DNA from: Cellulophaga sp. HaHa_2_95
Lineage (GTDB): Bacteria > Bacteroidota > Bacteroidia > Flavobacteriales > Flavobacteriaceae
Assembly (NCBI RefSeq): GCF_019278565.1
Contig: NZ_CP058988.1
Location: forward strand, 3,472,001-3,536,000
DNA: 64,000 bases
Direction of reading: 5' to 3'
Part shown: positions 1 through 8,781 of the stretch, one piece after another
Layout: each line of letters opens with the position of its first letter
Position numbering within the stretch: position 1 is the stretch's first letter
Program-made: the position numbers and the translations under genes
The notes under the pieces: generated by a model
Seen by the model: the letters and a program-made list of their open reading frames with translations, nothing else
Told to the model about the DNA's origin: nothing
Database searches by the model: none

Positions 1-1859
1 TAAGCTTCATCTAAATTCCTAAATACCTTTGGATTCAAAGGCTCACTAGTCGGCATAAATTTTCGTGTTTTAGAGGGATCAATTACAGCAACAATATAAT
101 TTTCATACAAAGAATAATAAAACGATGTCTGGTAGGTAAACTTATCTGCATTTTCTTTAGAAATAGGTGAAGATCCTTTAAAACCAATTTCAAACTGATT
201 ATTTACTTCAGCCTTTAAATTAGGATTACCTATGTATTCATAGGAATCTTGACCTACTGTAAAATGATTAATTACGCGTTCTATCATATTCGCAGAACGG
301 ACACCTCTACCATACGCTATTTCCATTAAAAACTGCTCTGATTGTGCATATTTTATAGAAGCCGTACCACTAATATTATGCTCTGTTCTTTTATCCAAAT
401 CTGGATACAACGCAGCGAAATCTGCTTCAGGATCTTTTATTTCAGAAGTTACCCCATCATAACGCAAACCTGTCACTAAAATAGTTTTACGACTTATAGG
501 ATATCTACTTTCTACAAAAACACCAAAATCATTAATATAAGAATCTTGCCATACCTTATCTGTATATGCTATAGGCGTTAAAATTGCTCCCATCATATTT
601 TGTTTTACCAACCGCGTACGGTCTCCGTCTCTAGCGATGTGCAAAAGGTCTACGCCTGTGAATAGCGAAAATTTATCAGAAGGTTTAAGGTGTAATTCTA
701 CTTTACCTCCAGCGGTAGTTGCATCTATAGCAGAAACAGCTTCCGTCATCATAAAACTAGGTCTTCGTGTATTGGTCATCACATGATCTACATAGCTATA
801 ATATGCTTTAGCATCCACTCCTTTTAAGACACCCTGTAAACCATCCAAAGCGTAATCAATTGAGATAATAGAACTATTATCTTCCTCAGTATCCATAGGG
901 AGTCCTGCGTGCAATACGTCTCTTCCGAATGATTTTCTCCAATGCGATTGGATTCTTTGGTTCTCGGTAATATTATACCCTACACGTAATCCAAAATCTA
1001 AGCTCCTAAAAGAGGAAGGAATATCTACCCCATCACCATCTTCATAGTTTCCAAAATCTCTGAAGCCAACATTTCCAACAAGATCGTACTTTTCTGTTGC
1101 TTGTTGCAAACGAGCCATGGAAACCAGTGAATTACCATTACTTTCATACCCTGCATGCACACTACCACTTAAACCAAAATCATCGTTGCTAGGTTTTTGA
1201 GTTACTAAATTAACAATACCGCCAAATGTTGCGCCATACCGAACCGTATAAGGTCCTTTTATAATTTCTATTTTCTCTATCTCTTCAGGAATAACATGCG
1301 TTGTTATAGGATCCATACGATTAGGACAGGCGTGCATTGCTTTGGTACCGCCATCAAACTGTACATTTAATTGCTCATATTGCGTAGCTCTAAATGAAGG
1401 ATCAATAGCATAATTCCCTCGTTTAATTAGAGCAAAACCATTAACATCGGCAAACAAATCAGCCACATTTTTAGGCTGAACTGTTTTTTTAACGTAATCA
1501 TTAGTTTCAAGGGCAAATACAGGATCTGTCTTAGCATTACCCGTAACCAAAACTCCTGTGACTTCTATAGGAGTCATTTTTAATAAGAATTGCTTTTCTT
1601 CTTCGGACGGAAAAATATCCTGTTGGATGGTTTTATACCCCATATATGAAATAGTAATTGATGTCCCTTTTCGTGGAACTGTCAATTGAAAATTTCCATT
1701 TTCATTGGTATAGGTACCTTTTCCTGTTTGCGTTATAATATATGCTCCAGTAAGGGGACTATTGTTCTCTTCGTCCAAGACCTTACCCTTAAAATTTTGT
1801 GCGGAAATTAGCTGCCCGAATAAAAAAAGCACAGGCAACAAAAAATAGGTGGTTTTCAT
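1..1859 (-). CDS. TonB-dependent outer-membrane copper receptor, OprC/NosA type (3' end cut by window edge)
   Basis: Reading leftward from an ATG at 1859, the protein has a signal peptide ending near FGQLISA-Q, then a CarboxypepD_reg-like beta domain (KGKVLDEENNSPLTGAY), a plug with an IEIIKGPYTVRYGA motif, and the start of a TonB barrel. It has no stop before the window edge, so about 620 residues are present and the C-terminal barrel is missing. Cys178-Pro-Asn-Arg-Met182 is a CxxxM motif, and His359-Val-Met361 is an HxM motif. Pseudomonas OprC binds copper through CxxxM and HxM motifs with nearly the same separation, so copper import is the best specific inference. It follows a small Cys-motif gene by 82 bases, probably in one operon. 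Family assignment is secure; copper specificity is likely. Confidence 0.88.
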   Translation of the reverse strand, partial: MKTTYFLLPVLFLFGQLISAQNFKGKVLDEENNSPLTGAYIITQTGKGTYTNENGNFQLTVPRKGTSITISYMGYKTIQQDIFPSEEEKQFLLKMTPIEVTGVLVTGNAKTDPVFALETNDYVKKTVQPKNVADLFADVNGFALIKRGNYAIDPSFRATQYEQLNVQFDGGTKAMHACPNRMDPITTHVIPEEIEKIEIIKGPYTVRYGATFGGIVNLVTQKPSNDDFGLSGSVHAGYESNGNSLVSMARLQQATEKYDLVGNVGFRDFGNYEDGDGVDIPSSFRSLDFGLRVGYNITENQRIQSHWRKSFGRDVLHAGLPMDTEEDNSSIISIDYALDGLQGVLKGVDAKAYYSYVDHVMTNTRRPSFMMTEAVSAIDATTAGGKVELHLKPSDKFSLFTGVDLLHIARDGDRTRLVKQNMMGAILTPIAYTDKVWQDSYINDFGVFVESRYPISRKTILVTGLRYDGVTSEIKDPEADFAALYPDLDKRTEHNISGTASIKYAQSEQFLMEIAYGRGVRSANMIERVINHFTVGQDSYEYIGNPNLKAEVNNQFEIGFKGSSPISKENADKFTYQTSFYYSLYENYIVAVIDPSKTRKFMPTSEPLNPKVFRNLDEA

Positions 1860-1941
1860 ATTTTTGATATTTAAAATTATACATGTAAACAGCACTGAAG
1901 GCTCTATAAGAGCGCTCAGTAACTTATAACGAGGTATCATC

Positions 1942-2319
1942 TTAAATTTGTGGTGGGTGCGTTATTTGGGCTATTAGTTTAAAGGAGTACGTAATATGAT
2001 ATCCTAAATTAAGATAGGATGTATTCCCAGGGACTACAAATTCAATATTAAAAATTGTTCCTAAAAACAATACTGTTTCAATTCTTAAAAAATCTATGTT
2101 TAAAGGTTCTTTATCTTCACTTGCTTGTTGTAATAGCATTTTTGAAAGCACACACTTTCCATCACACTCCAACGCTGGTCTACTTTTATTTTCGCAAAAA
2201 TTCTCAACAAAATTATCCGTAAACAAAATATAATACCCTAGTGTACCTGTATTCTTTAACGTACTGAATAAGGTAATAGTAGTAAATAAAATAAAAATTA
2301 TTTGGTTAGCTATTTTCAC
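1942..2319 (-). CDS. Small exported or membrane protein with C-x9-C-x3-C motif
   Basis: This 125-residue protein begins with a hydrophobic segment (residues 5-20) that could be a signal anchor or uncleaved signal peptide. Cys42 is followed by Cys52 and Cys56 in the context ECDGKCVLSKML. I recall similar CxGKCxLxK proteins beside metal-related TonB receptors in Bacteroidota, but I know no assigned function. The gene lies 82 bases upstream of the copper-type receptor on the same strand, so handling a metal at the envelope is a reasonable inference. A second hydrophobic stretch (about 82-98) may be membrane-associated. Function is not recognised. Confidence 0.75.
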   Translation of the reverse strand: MKIANQIIFILFTTITLFSTLKNTGTLGYYILFTDNFVENFCENKSRPALECDGKCVLSKMLLQQASEDKEPLNIDFLRIETVLFLGTIFNIEFVVPGNTSYLNLGYHITYSFKLIAQITHPPQI

Positions 2320-2353
2320 AATACTAATTTAATATGCTATGCTCATCTTTACC

Positions 2354-2367
2354 GTAACTTTTGTTAC
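2354..2367. promoter_or_regulatory. GTAAC-N4-GTTAC palindrome upstream of the copper receptor operon
   Basis: GTAAC and GTTAC are perfect inverted 5-mers separated by TTTT. They lie 35 bases upstream of the start of the small Cys-motif gene, which reads leftward. The layout resembles a Crp/Fnr-family half-site pair, but no regulator is present in the window. Could be chance in AT-rich DNA. Confidence 0.3.
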
Positions 2368-2419
2368 ACAAGACGCTTAATTATGAGAGAAACATTGAAA
2401 AATTATTTGTATTGTAGCG

Positions 2420-3826
2420 TTATAAGAGGGCACTAAACAATTTACCAAAACCTTCTTTAAGCTTATCACTCCACGGCCTGTTCATAAATTCTGTGTAAGA
2501 TAAGCCTTTACTTATATGCGCATCATTTAGAAAGTCTGCTTTGAGCAATTTTGCAAATACTTCATCATAAATTAGAGCGTTTACTTCGTAATTCTGCTCA
2601 AAACTACGGTCATCTAGGTTGGCTGTACCTATGGTGGTAATAGCATCATCACTTACAATAATCTTGCTATGTAAGAATCCATCAGGAAATAAGTATATTT
2701 TCACTCCTGCTTTTAAGAGCGTTTCAAAATAAGAGCGCACACTCCACCCTACTATTTTACTATCTGCTTGTTCTGAAATTAGCAGCCTTACATCTATGCC
2801 GCTAAGGGCTGCCGTCTGTAATGCTTGCAAAATAGCCTGCCCTGGAATAATGTAAGGGTTGGTAATATAAATGTATTTTTCAGCTTTGTTAATCATGGCA
2901 AAATACGTCTGCTCAAGCGATGCAAAGTCATCATCGGGCCCTCCTGCGACAATTTGTACTAAACTACTAGCAATAACCACTTTTTCTTTATTTGCAGATG
3001 GTATCAAATTAATTTCCTGCGTACTCACAAGGTACCAGTCTAATGCGAAAACATAATCTAAATGTTCTGCGGCAGCTCCTGTAATTTGTAAATGCATATC
3101 ATGCCATTTACCTAAAGTTGCATCCCCTTTTAAATATTTATCGGAGATATTTATGCCACCAGTAAAACCTATTTGCCCATCGATAACTATAATTTTGCGA
3201 TGGTTTCTGTAATTCAATGATCTAAAAAAACGCCCGAATTTAAACGGCAAAAAAGGATACACTGATACGCCTATACTTTCTAGTTTGTTAATGTATTTTT
3301 TACTTAAAGAAAAACTACCTACTCCATCATAAATCATCCGTACGGAAACTCCCTCGTTTACTTTCTTCTCAAAAAGTTTTAAAAAAGCATCCGCTAATTC
3401 GCCTTCTTCAAAAATATAATATTGTAGATGTATCGTGGTTTTTGCTGCTTCTAGTGCTTTAAAAATGGCTTCAAAAGTAGTTTTACCATCTTTTAATAAT
3501 ACCAATCTATTACCTCCCGTTGGAGGAAAATGAGAGTTTTTGTAGACTAAGGTCATGATCTTTTTAAACTGTCCACGCATTACAGCGGTTTGTTCTAAAG
3601 ATGGTTTTGGAAATTTAAAGAAGCGCTCTTTTTTTAAACGTATTAGTTTATTTTTTCTTCTATTTCTCCCCAATAATAAATAGAGTAAAATGCCGCCAAC
3701 CGGTACAGTAAATATTGCCAGTAGCCACCCTAAAGTTTTAGACGGTTTTGCGCCATGCAATAAGATACTCACCACTAAGGTTAGTGCTACTAAAACATAA
3801 AGTATAATTAAAATTTGCAGTCCCAA
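2420..3826 (-). CDS. cls: Cardiolipin synthase (phospholipase D family)
   Basis: A 468-residue membrane enzyme that joins phosphatidylglycerol molecules into cardiolipin. Two N-terminal hydrophobic segments (about 2-22 and 32-52, with GWLLAIFTVPVGGILLYLLLG) are the PLDc_N region. Two HKD catalytic motifs follow: HRKIIVIDG with the GGINISDKY context, and HSKIIVSDD with TANLDDRSFEQNYE. Length and layout are normal for ClsA-type enzymes. It stands alone between the receptor genes and the AraC gene, with no obvious operon partner. Confidence 0.95.
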   Translation of the reverse strand: MGLQILIILYVLVALTLVVSILLHGAKPSKTLGWLLAIFTVPVGGILLYLLLGRNRRKNKLIRLKKERFFKFPKPSLEQTAVMRGQFKKIMTLVYKNSHFPPTGGNRLVLLKDGKTTFEAIFKALEAAKTTIHLQYYIFEEGELADAFLKLFEKKVNEGVSVRMIYDGVGSFSLSKKYINKLESIGVSVYPFLPFKFGRFFRSLNYRNHRKIIVIDGQIGFTGGINISDKYLKGDATLGKWHDMHLQITGAAAEHLDYVFALDWYLVSTQEINLIPSANKEKVVIASSLVQIVAGGPDDDFASLEQTYFAMINKAEKYIYITNPYIIPGQAILQALQTAALSGIDVRLLISEQADSKIVGWSVRSYFETLLKAGVKIYLFPDGFLHSKIIVSDDAITTIGTANLDDRSFEQNYEVNALIYDEVFAKLLKADFLNDAHISKGLSYTEFMNRPWSDKLKEGFGKLFSALL

Positions 3827-3888
3827 GATAATCTTTTAACGGTAGGGCTAAGGTAGCCTAAGTAACTACATATTAGCTATGATATATA

Positions 3889-4743
3889 TCAGAGTTTAAG
3901 GTATTGTTTTCTAAAGCTCAATGGAGAGCAATTCATATACCTATCAAACTGTCTATAAAAAAAAGGGAGACTCTCATACCCGCATTCATACGCAATCTGG
4001 CTTACTTGTTTTTTAGATTCGATAAGTAATTTACAGGCTATATTGATGCGATATTCATTTAAATACGTGAAGAATGATTTGCTGTGTGATTTTTTAAAGA
4101 ACCTGCAAAAAGCTTCGTTTCCCATAGCTAGTGTTCCTGCAATGTCTTCTAGCTTTATTTTTTTTGTATAATTATTGGCGACAAAATCTTGAATGACATC
4201 TATCCTATGATTTGTTTTACTATTTAAAATAGGTGTAAAACCTGGTGTTACCAAGAGATTATAAGTGGTTATTTCGCTAATTTCTTTTAATACTTTTAAA
4301 AATGACAGAAGTTTCTCTAATGGGTCTTTGGTAAGTACTTCTTCTAATTTTGAAGTCATTTTAGCCGCTACAATGGCATTAAAATGGATGCCTTCTGAAG
4401 CACGTTCTAATAGTTTTTTGATACTATAAAATTCTCTTTTCTCTAACCAACCAACACCTAAAAGATTAGCGTCCCATTGAAAAACTATTGATTTAACGTA
4501 GGTTGCATCTTCAGAAGTATTCTTCCAACAGTGCGGCAAGTTGCTCCCTAAAAGCACAAAATCACCAGCTTCAAATTGTTGCACACTATTACCTACATAG
4601 CGCACCCCTTCTCCTTTAAGAATATACGTTAGTTCAAATTCTGGATGAAAATGCCAAGGTGCATCAAACTCATCACTTTCATACACAAAGGCACTAAAAG
4701 AGCTGTTATTGGTGACTCTAATTTTTTCAAATTCTGCTTTCAA
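3889..4743 (-). CDS. AraC-family transcriptional regulator beside the P450 operon
   Basis: A 284-residue regulator. The N-terminal cupin-type sensor has HFHPEFELTYIL and the GDFVLLGSNLPHCW strand, and the C-terminal 100 residues form a double helix-turn-helix AraC domain ending in QIAYECGYESLPFFYRQF and CSPLSFRKQYLKL. AraC proteins with this cupin usually sense a small sugar or sugar derivative. It is divergent from the P450 operon with a 176-base intergenic region, so it is the obvious candidate to activate that operon, perhaps in response to a methylated galactose. That regulatory link is inferred from position only. Confidence 0.92.
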   Translation of the reverse strand: MKAEFEKIRVTNNSSFSAFVYESDEFDAPWHFHPEFELTYILKGEGVRYVGNSVQQFEAGDFVLLGSNLPHCWKNTSEDATYVKSIVFQWDANLLGVGWLEKREFYSIKKLLERASEGIHFNAIVAAKMTSKLEEVLTKDPLEKLLSFLKVLKEISEITTYNLLVTPGFTPILNSKTNHRIDVIQDFVANNYTKKIKLEDIAGTLAMGNEAFCRFFKKSHSKSFFTYLNEYRINIACKLLIESKKQVSQIAYECGYESLPFFYRQFDRYMNCSPLSFRKQYLKL

Positions 4744-4918
4744 TTTAAAATATATTTACTCGAAAATAATCAATTATAACATCAATAAGAAGTAAAACAA
4801 CAATAGAAAGTCAATTTAAGCACTTATGAGGTCAATAAAGAGAATTTTTGGTTTCTTAAAAAAATAGATTTTTGAAGCAATCAAAACTACTATCTAAAAT
4901 CATAAATATAAACCACTC

Positions 4919-6076
4919 ATGAAGGAAAGTATTTTCACAGATCCTTTTAAAAAGGCAAGACAGGAAACAGGCATAGGAGAAATGGATGATCAAAATGATC
5001 CTGTTGCCATGATTCTAGGGCATAAGGAAGTACGTAGGGCTGCACATAATTGGAAAAGCTATAGTTCAGGAACTATTCCTGGACGGATCGTTATTCCTTC
5101 GGAGGTAAATATCAGAAGTATTCGCCAAATTCCGTTTGAAGTAGATCCTCCGCAACATGGTGCTTATCGGGAGGTGGTTGAAAAATGGTTTAAGCGGCCA
5201 TTAGAAAAAAAATACGAAGAAGAATTAACCTTACAGATTGAGGCTTTGGTTACAAAGGTATTGGAGCAAGATTCTTTTGAAGTGATTCATGATTTTGCAT
5301 TGGTATTACAATCTCAAGCGCTCACCTTATTGTTTAATGTACCCTTTGAGGAAGCACAGACTTGGATATCTTGGGGCACCCATGTTTTTAGAAGTAAAGA
5401 TTCTGCTTTAGATGGTGCAAAAGCAAATGTTCTTTACGATTATATAGACCAAAAATTAGCTGAAAGTAGCTCAAATCCAGGTAAGGATTTTTATGCTGTT
5501 TTATTAGCAGCGGAAGTAGATGGCAAAAAGCTAACCGCAGAAGAAGCTAAGGGGGTGCTAATTTTAACCTTTGCCGGAGGTAGAGACACGGTTATTAATG
5601 CGGTGACTAACAGTATTGCTTATTTCGCAGAACATCCAAAATCTTTAGAGTGGCTCAGAAAAGAGCCCGAATTATTACCTACTGCGATAGAAGAACTTAT
5701 TCGTTACTTTTCGCCCCTAACGCAAATGGGACGTGTGGCTACGCAGGATACTATGGTTTGCCAACATGCTGTAAAGGCAGATAGCAGAATTTCGCTGTGT
5801 TGGGCTTCAGCAAACCGAGATGAAACTGTATTTGAAAATGCTGACGAAGTTGTTTTAGACCGAAAAGCAAATCCGCATGTAGCCTTTGGTTTTGGCACGC
5901 ATAACTGTCTTGGAGCTACTCATGCAAGGCAAGTAATGAAAGTACTATTACGCACTTTAATAGCTAAAGTAAAAAGTATAGACATTCATGACGCTAAGGA
6001 TAATATAGAGGATCTAGGTGATTTTAAACGTAAAGTAGGTTTTGATTCTTTAACCGTAAAATTCAATAAAATATAA
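4919..6076 (+). CDS. Cytochrome P450, probable 6-O-methyl-D-galactose demethylase
   Basis: A 385-residue soluble bacterial P450. Visible marks are the I-helix TFAGGRDTVINAV, the K-helix EELIRYF (ExxR), and the heme-binding loop FGFGTHNCLG with the axial thiolate at Cys330. It opens an operon whose next genes are its electron donors (ferredoxin 3 bases downstream, then the reductase). In Zobellia and Formosa the same P450-ferredoxin-reductase order performs oxidative demethylation of 6-O-methyl-D-galactose from porphyran, releasing formaldehyde. The match in gene order including the alcohol dehydrogenase and esterase is the reason for this substrate call. P450 identity is certain; the substrate is an inference from context. 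Confidence 0.93.
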   Translation: MKESIFTDPFKKARQETGIGEMDDQNDPVAMILGHKEVRRAAHNWKSYSSGTIPGRIVIPSEVNIRSIRQIPFEVDPPQHGAYREVVEKWFKRPLEKKYEEELTLQIEALVTKVLEQDSFEVIHDFALVLQSQALTLLFNVPFEEAQTWISWGTHVFRSKDSALDGAKANVLYDYIDQKLAESSSNPGKDFYAVLLAAEVDGKKLTAEEAKGVLILTFAGGRDTVINAVTNSIAYFAEHPKSLEWLRKEPELLPTAIEELIRYFSPLTQMGRVATQDTMVCQHAVKADSRISLCWASANRDETVFENADEVVLDRKANPHVAFGFGTHNCLGATHARQVMKVLLRTLIAKVKSIDIHDAKDNIEDLGDFKRKVGFDSLTVKFNKI

Positions 6077-6079
6077 GTA

Positions 6080-6388
6080 ATGGCTCAAATAACATTTATT
6101 TCAAGCGATAATAAAAGCACCGTGGTATCCGGTAACTCTGGTAATTTGATGGAGTTAGCGCTGCAAAACAAGATTGAAGGAATTGAAGGAAATTGCGGAG
6201 GCGTATGCTCTTGTGCTACCTGTCATATTTACGTACAACCAGAAGATTGGACAAAAATAGGTCCACCAAACGAAATGGAAAGTGATATGCTAGAGTTTGA
6301 TGATAAAACCACAAATTACAGCAGATTGTCCTGTCAAATTCAAGTCACTGATGCTATTGATGGCATAGTTGTTAATGTTGCAAAATAG
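6080..6388 (+). CDS. [2Fe-2S] ferredoxin, electron donor to the P450
   Basis: A 102-residue putidaredoxin-type ferredoxin. Cluster ligands are Cys39, Cys45, Cys48 (C-x5-C-x2-C) and Cys85 in RLSCQI; an additional Cys43 lies inside the first loop. Length and spacing match adrenodoxin/putidaredoxin-family proteins that shuttle electrons between an NAD(P)H-dependent reductase and a class I P450. It starts 3 bases after the P450 stop and ends 5 bases before the reductase start, so the three are co-transcribed. Confidence 0.95.
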   Translation: MAQITFISSDNKSTVVSGNSGNLMELALQNKIEGIEGNCGGVCSCATCHIYVQPEDWTKIGPPNEMESDMLEFDDKTTNYSRLSCQIQVTDAIDGIVVNVAK

Positions 6389-6393
6389 ATTTG

Positions 6394-7638
6394 ATGACAG
6401 AAAAAAGTTCACAAACGTGTATCATTATTGGTGCCAGTCATGCTGGGGTAAATTTTGCTTTCGCCCTTAGAAAAGAAGGTTGGCAGGGTTCTATATTACT
6501 TTTTGATAAGGAGGCCACGCTCCCCTATCACAAACCACCCCTTTCTAAGTCATATTTAAATGCAGAAGACCATCAAAAAATTGATGCCCTATATCCATTA
6601 GAAAGCTATACAACAGATGATATCACTTTAAAACTTGGGATAAGTATTGCTTCTGCCAATGCAAAAGATCAAACCGTTACTTGCCCCAACGGAAAAGAAT
6701 ATCATTATGACTTTTTAGTATTAGCTACAGGAGCACGACCTCTAATTCCGAATATTGAAGGAATAGCGTCTGTCAAAAATATATTCCCCATGCGCTCTAT
6801 TGTAGATGCCGTAGCCATAAGAACCGCATTAAAAAAATCAATCTCTAAAAAAGTTGTGATTATTGGTGGTGGTTATATCGGATTGGAAACTGCCGCATCT
6901 TTAAAAAAACTAGGTGCAACTGTCACAGTTTTAGAACGAGAACCTCGAGTGTTAGCACGAGTGACAGCCCCTGAAATGTCGCACTTTTTCGAAAAATTAC
7001 ATCATGATAATGCTGTTGCCATACACTGTAACAAAAACGTAACCCAATTAGCGCATCATAATAAAACTAACATCATTAGCTGTAATGATGGTAGTATTTA
7101 TGAAGCTGATATCATTATAGTAGGCGTTGGTATTTTGGTGAATACAGAATTAGCGGAACAGCTAGGGTTAGAACTAGCAAATGGAATTAAAGTAGATAGT
7201 ACCTGCAAGACCAGTAACAAGGCTATTTATGCTATTGGAGATTGCACCAATCACTACAGCCCTCATTACAACAAAAATATCCGATTAGAATCTGTACAAA
7301 ATGCGGTAGATCAAGCTAAAGTAGCGGCTGCCAGTATTTGTGGCCATGAGAAATACTATAATACAATCCCCTGGTTTTGGTCAGATCAGTATGATGTAAA
7401 GTTACAAATAGTGGGACTTACCACAGGCTATAATCAATTGATAAAACGTGTTGAAACCGCCAAAGAAAAAAGCGTCTCTTTTTGGTATTTTAAGGATGAT
7501 GAATTACTGGCTGTAGATGCTGTGAACAATGCAAAAGCATATATTTTAGGCGGAAGATTTATTCAATCGAAGCAACAACTAAATAAAGAAAAAATTAAAG
7601 ATTCAAGTATTACTATAACTCCAACTAGCTTTTTATAA
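6394..7638 (+). CDS. FAD-dependent ferredoxin reductase
   Basis: A 414-residue putidaredoxin-reductase-like flavoprotein. The FAD Rossmann motif GASHAGVNFA is at the N-terminus, the NAD(P)-binding GGGYIGLETAASL is at mid-protein, and the second FAD motif is YAIGDC. A C-terminal reductase domain containing the IPWFWSDQY signature follows. I place the start at the ATG at 6394 rather than the TTG just before it. It passes electrons from NAD(P)H to the adjacent ferredoxin. The C-terminus extends a little past the usual domain with a polar tail. Confidence 0.94.
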   Translation: MTEKSSQTCIIIGASHAGVNFAFALRKEGWQGSILLFDKEATLPYHKPPLSKSYLNAEDHQKIDALYPLESYTTDDITLKLGISIASANAKDQTVTCPNGKEYHYDFLVLATGARPLIPNIEGIASVKNIFPMRSIVDAVAIRTALKKSISKKVVIIGGGYIGLETAASLKKLGATVTVLEREPRVLARVTAPEMSHFFEKLHHDNAVAIHCNKNVTQLAHHNKTNIISCNDGSIYEADIIIVGVGILVNTELAEQLGLELANGIKVDSTCKTSNKAIYAIGDCTNHYSPHYNKNIRLESVQNAVDQAKVAAASICGHEKYYNTIPWFWSDQYDVKLQIVGLTTGYNQLIKRVETAKEKSVSFWYFKDDELLAVDAVNNAKAYILGGRFIQSKQQLNKEKIKDSSITITPTSFL

Positions 7639-7646
7639 CTATTATT

Positions 7647-8765
7647 ATGTCTATACAATCAAAAAGTGCTATTGCAAAAGGTGACGGATCATTTCTTATT
7701 GACTATATTACCGTAGAAAACCCACAAGATGATGAAGTATTGGTGGCCATAAAAGCTGCTGGACTTTGCCATACAGATCATGATTCGCTCTCTTGGGGAA
7801 AACCTATTGTTATGGGTCATGAAGGCGCTGGAATTGTAAAAGCAATTGGTGCTAAGGTAACGACCGTTAAGGTAGGTGATGCTGTAATTTTAAACTGGGC
7901 CACCCCTTGTGGTACATGTTTTCAATGCAAAGAAAAAAACCAACATATTTGCGAAAATAATTCGCCCGTAGTTGCTGGAGGAAATGGTTACACGCCAGGC
8001 CATGCGCATTTAGAAGGCACCAAATGGAATAACACCCCTATTATACGCTCCTTTAATATTGGAACATTATCAGAATATACTTTAGTAAAAGAATCTGCCG
8101 TCGTAAAAAATACTTACGATAAAATGCCTTTTCCAGCTGCAAGTATTATTAGTTGTGGAGTAATGACAGGATACGGATCTGCTGTAAATTCTGCTAAAGT
8201 AACCAAAAATAGCTCCGTAGTTGTTTTAGGTACAGGAGGGGTAGGATTAAATGTTATTCAAGGAGCAAAAGTTTCTAAAGCATCTAAAATTATAGCAATT
8301 GATATAAATGAGAATCGCTTAGAAATGGCGAAACAGTTTGGAGCCACACATACTATTCTTGCTAGTAAAAATGATAAGGGACTTTTAGAAGCTGCGAAAG
8401 AAGTAAGAAAAATGACCGATGGTCGTGGTGCAGATTATGCCTTTGAATGTACAGCAATACCAGCGCTGGGTGCTGCTCCTTTAGCTATGATCAGAAATGC
8501 AGGAACAGCAGTACAAGTAAGCGGTATAGAAGAAGAAGTTTTAATCGACATGTCGCTCTTTGAATGGGATAAAATTTACATCAATCCGTTATATGGAAAA
8601 TGCAATCCGCAAACAGATTTCCCTAAGATTATAGCACATTACAAAAATGGCGATCTATTGCTAGATGAAATGATTACCCGTACGTATGTTCTTGATAATT
8701 TACAACTTGCTTTTGATGATATGCTTTCGGGTAAAAATGCAAAGGGCGTTATTGTTTTTGATTAA
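7647..8765 (+). CDS. Zinc-dependent alcohol dehydrogenase of the demethylation operon
   Basis: A 372-residue medium-chain dehydrogenase. Catalytic zinc ligands are Cys41 (GLCHTD) and His58 (MGHEGAG), with a third Cys in IISCGVMTGYG. The structural-zinc lobe CGTCFQCKEKNQHIC shows C-x2-C-x2-C-x7-C. The nucleotide fold GTGGVGLNV with Asp in IAIDINENR favours NAD. It follows the reductase by 8 bases. In the known methyl-galactose clusters such an enzyme accompanies the P450, and oxidation of released formaldehyde or a sugar-derived aldehyde or alcohol has been discussed; the substrate here is unproven. Confidence 0.9.
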   Translation: MSIQSKSAIAKGDGSFLIDYITVENPQDDEVLVAIKAAGLCHTDHDSLSWGKPIVMGHEGAGIVKAIGAKVTTVKVGDAVILNWATPCGTCFQCKEKNQHICENNSPVVAGGNGYTPGHAHLEGTKWNNTPIIRSFNIGTLSEYTLVKESAVVKNTYDKMPFPAASIISCGVMTGYGSAVNSAKVTKNSSVVVLGTGGVGLNVIQGAKVSKASKIIAIDINENRLEMAKQFGATHTILASKNDKGLLEAAKEVRKMTDGRGADYAFECTAIPALGAAPLAMIRNAGTAVQVSGIEEEVLIDMSLFEWDKIYINPLYGKCNPQTDFPKIIAHYKNGDLLLDEMITRTYVLDNLQLAFDDMLSGKNAKGVIVFD

Positions 8766-8781
8766 TTTCAACTAAAAAATT

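Noticed and set aside
2871..3056. Plus-strand 61-codon ORF within cls
   Set aside because: It is the antisense of the well-supported cardiolipin synthase reading frame.
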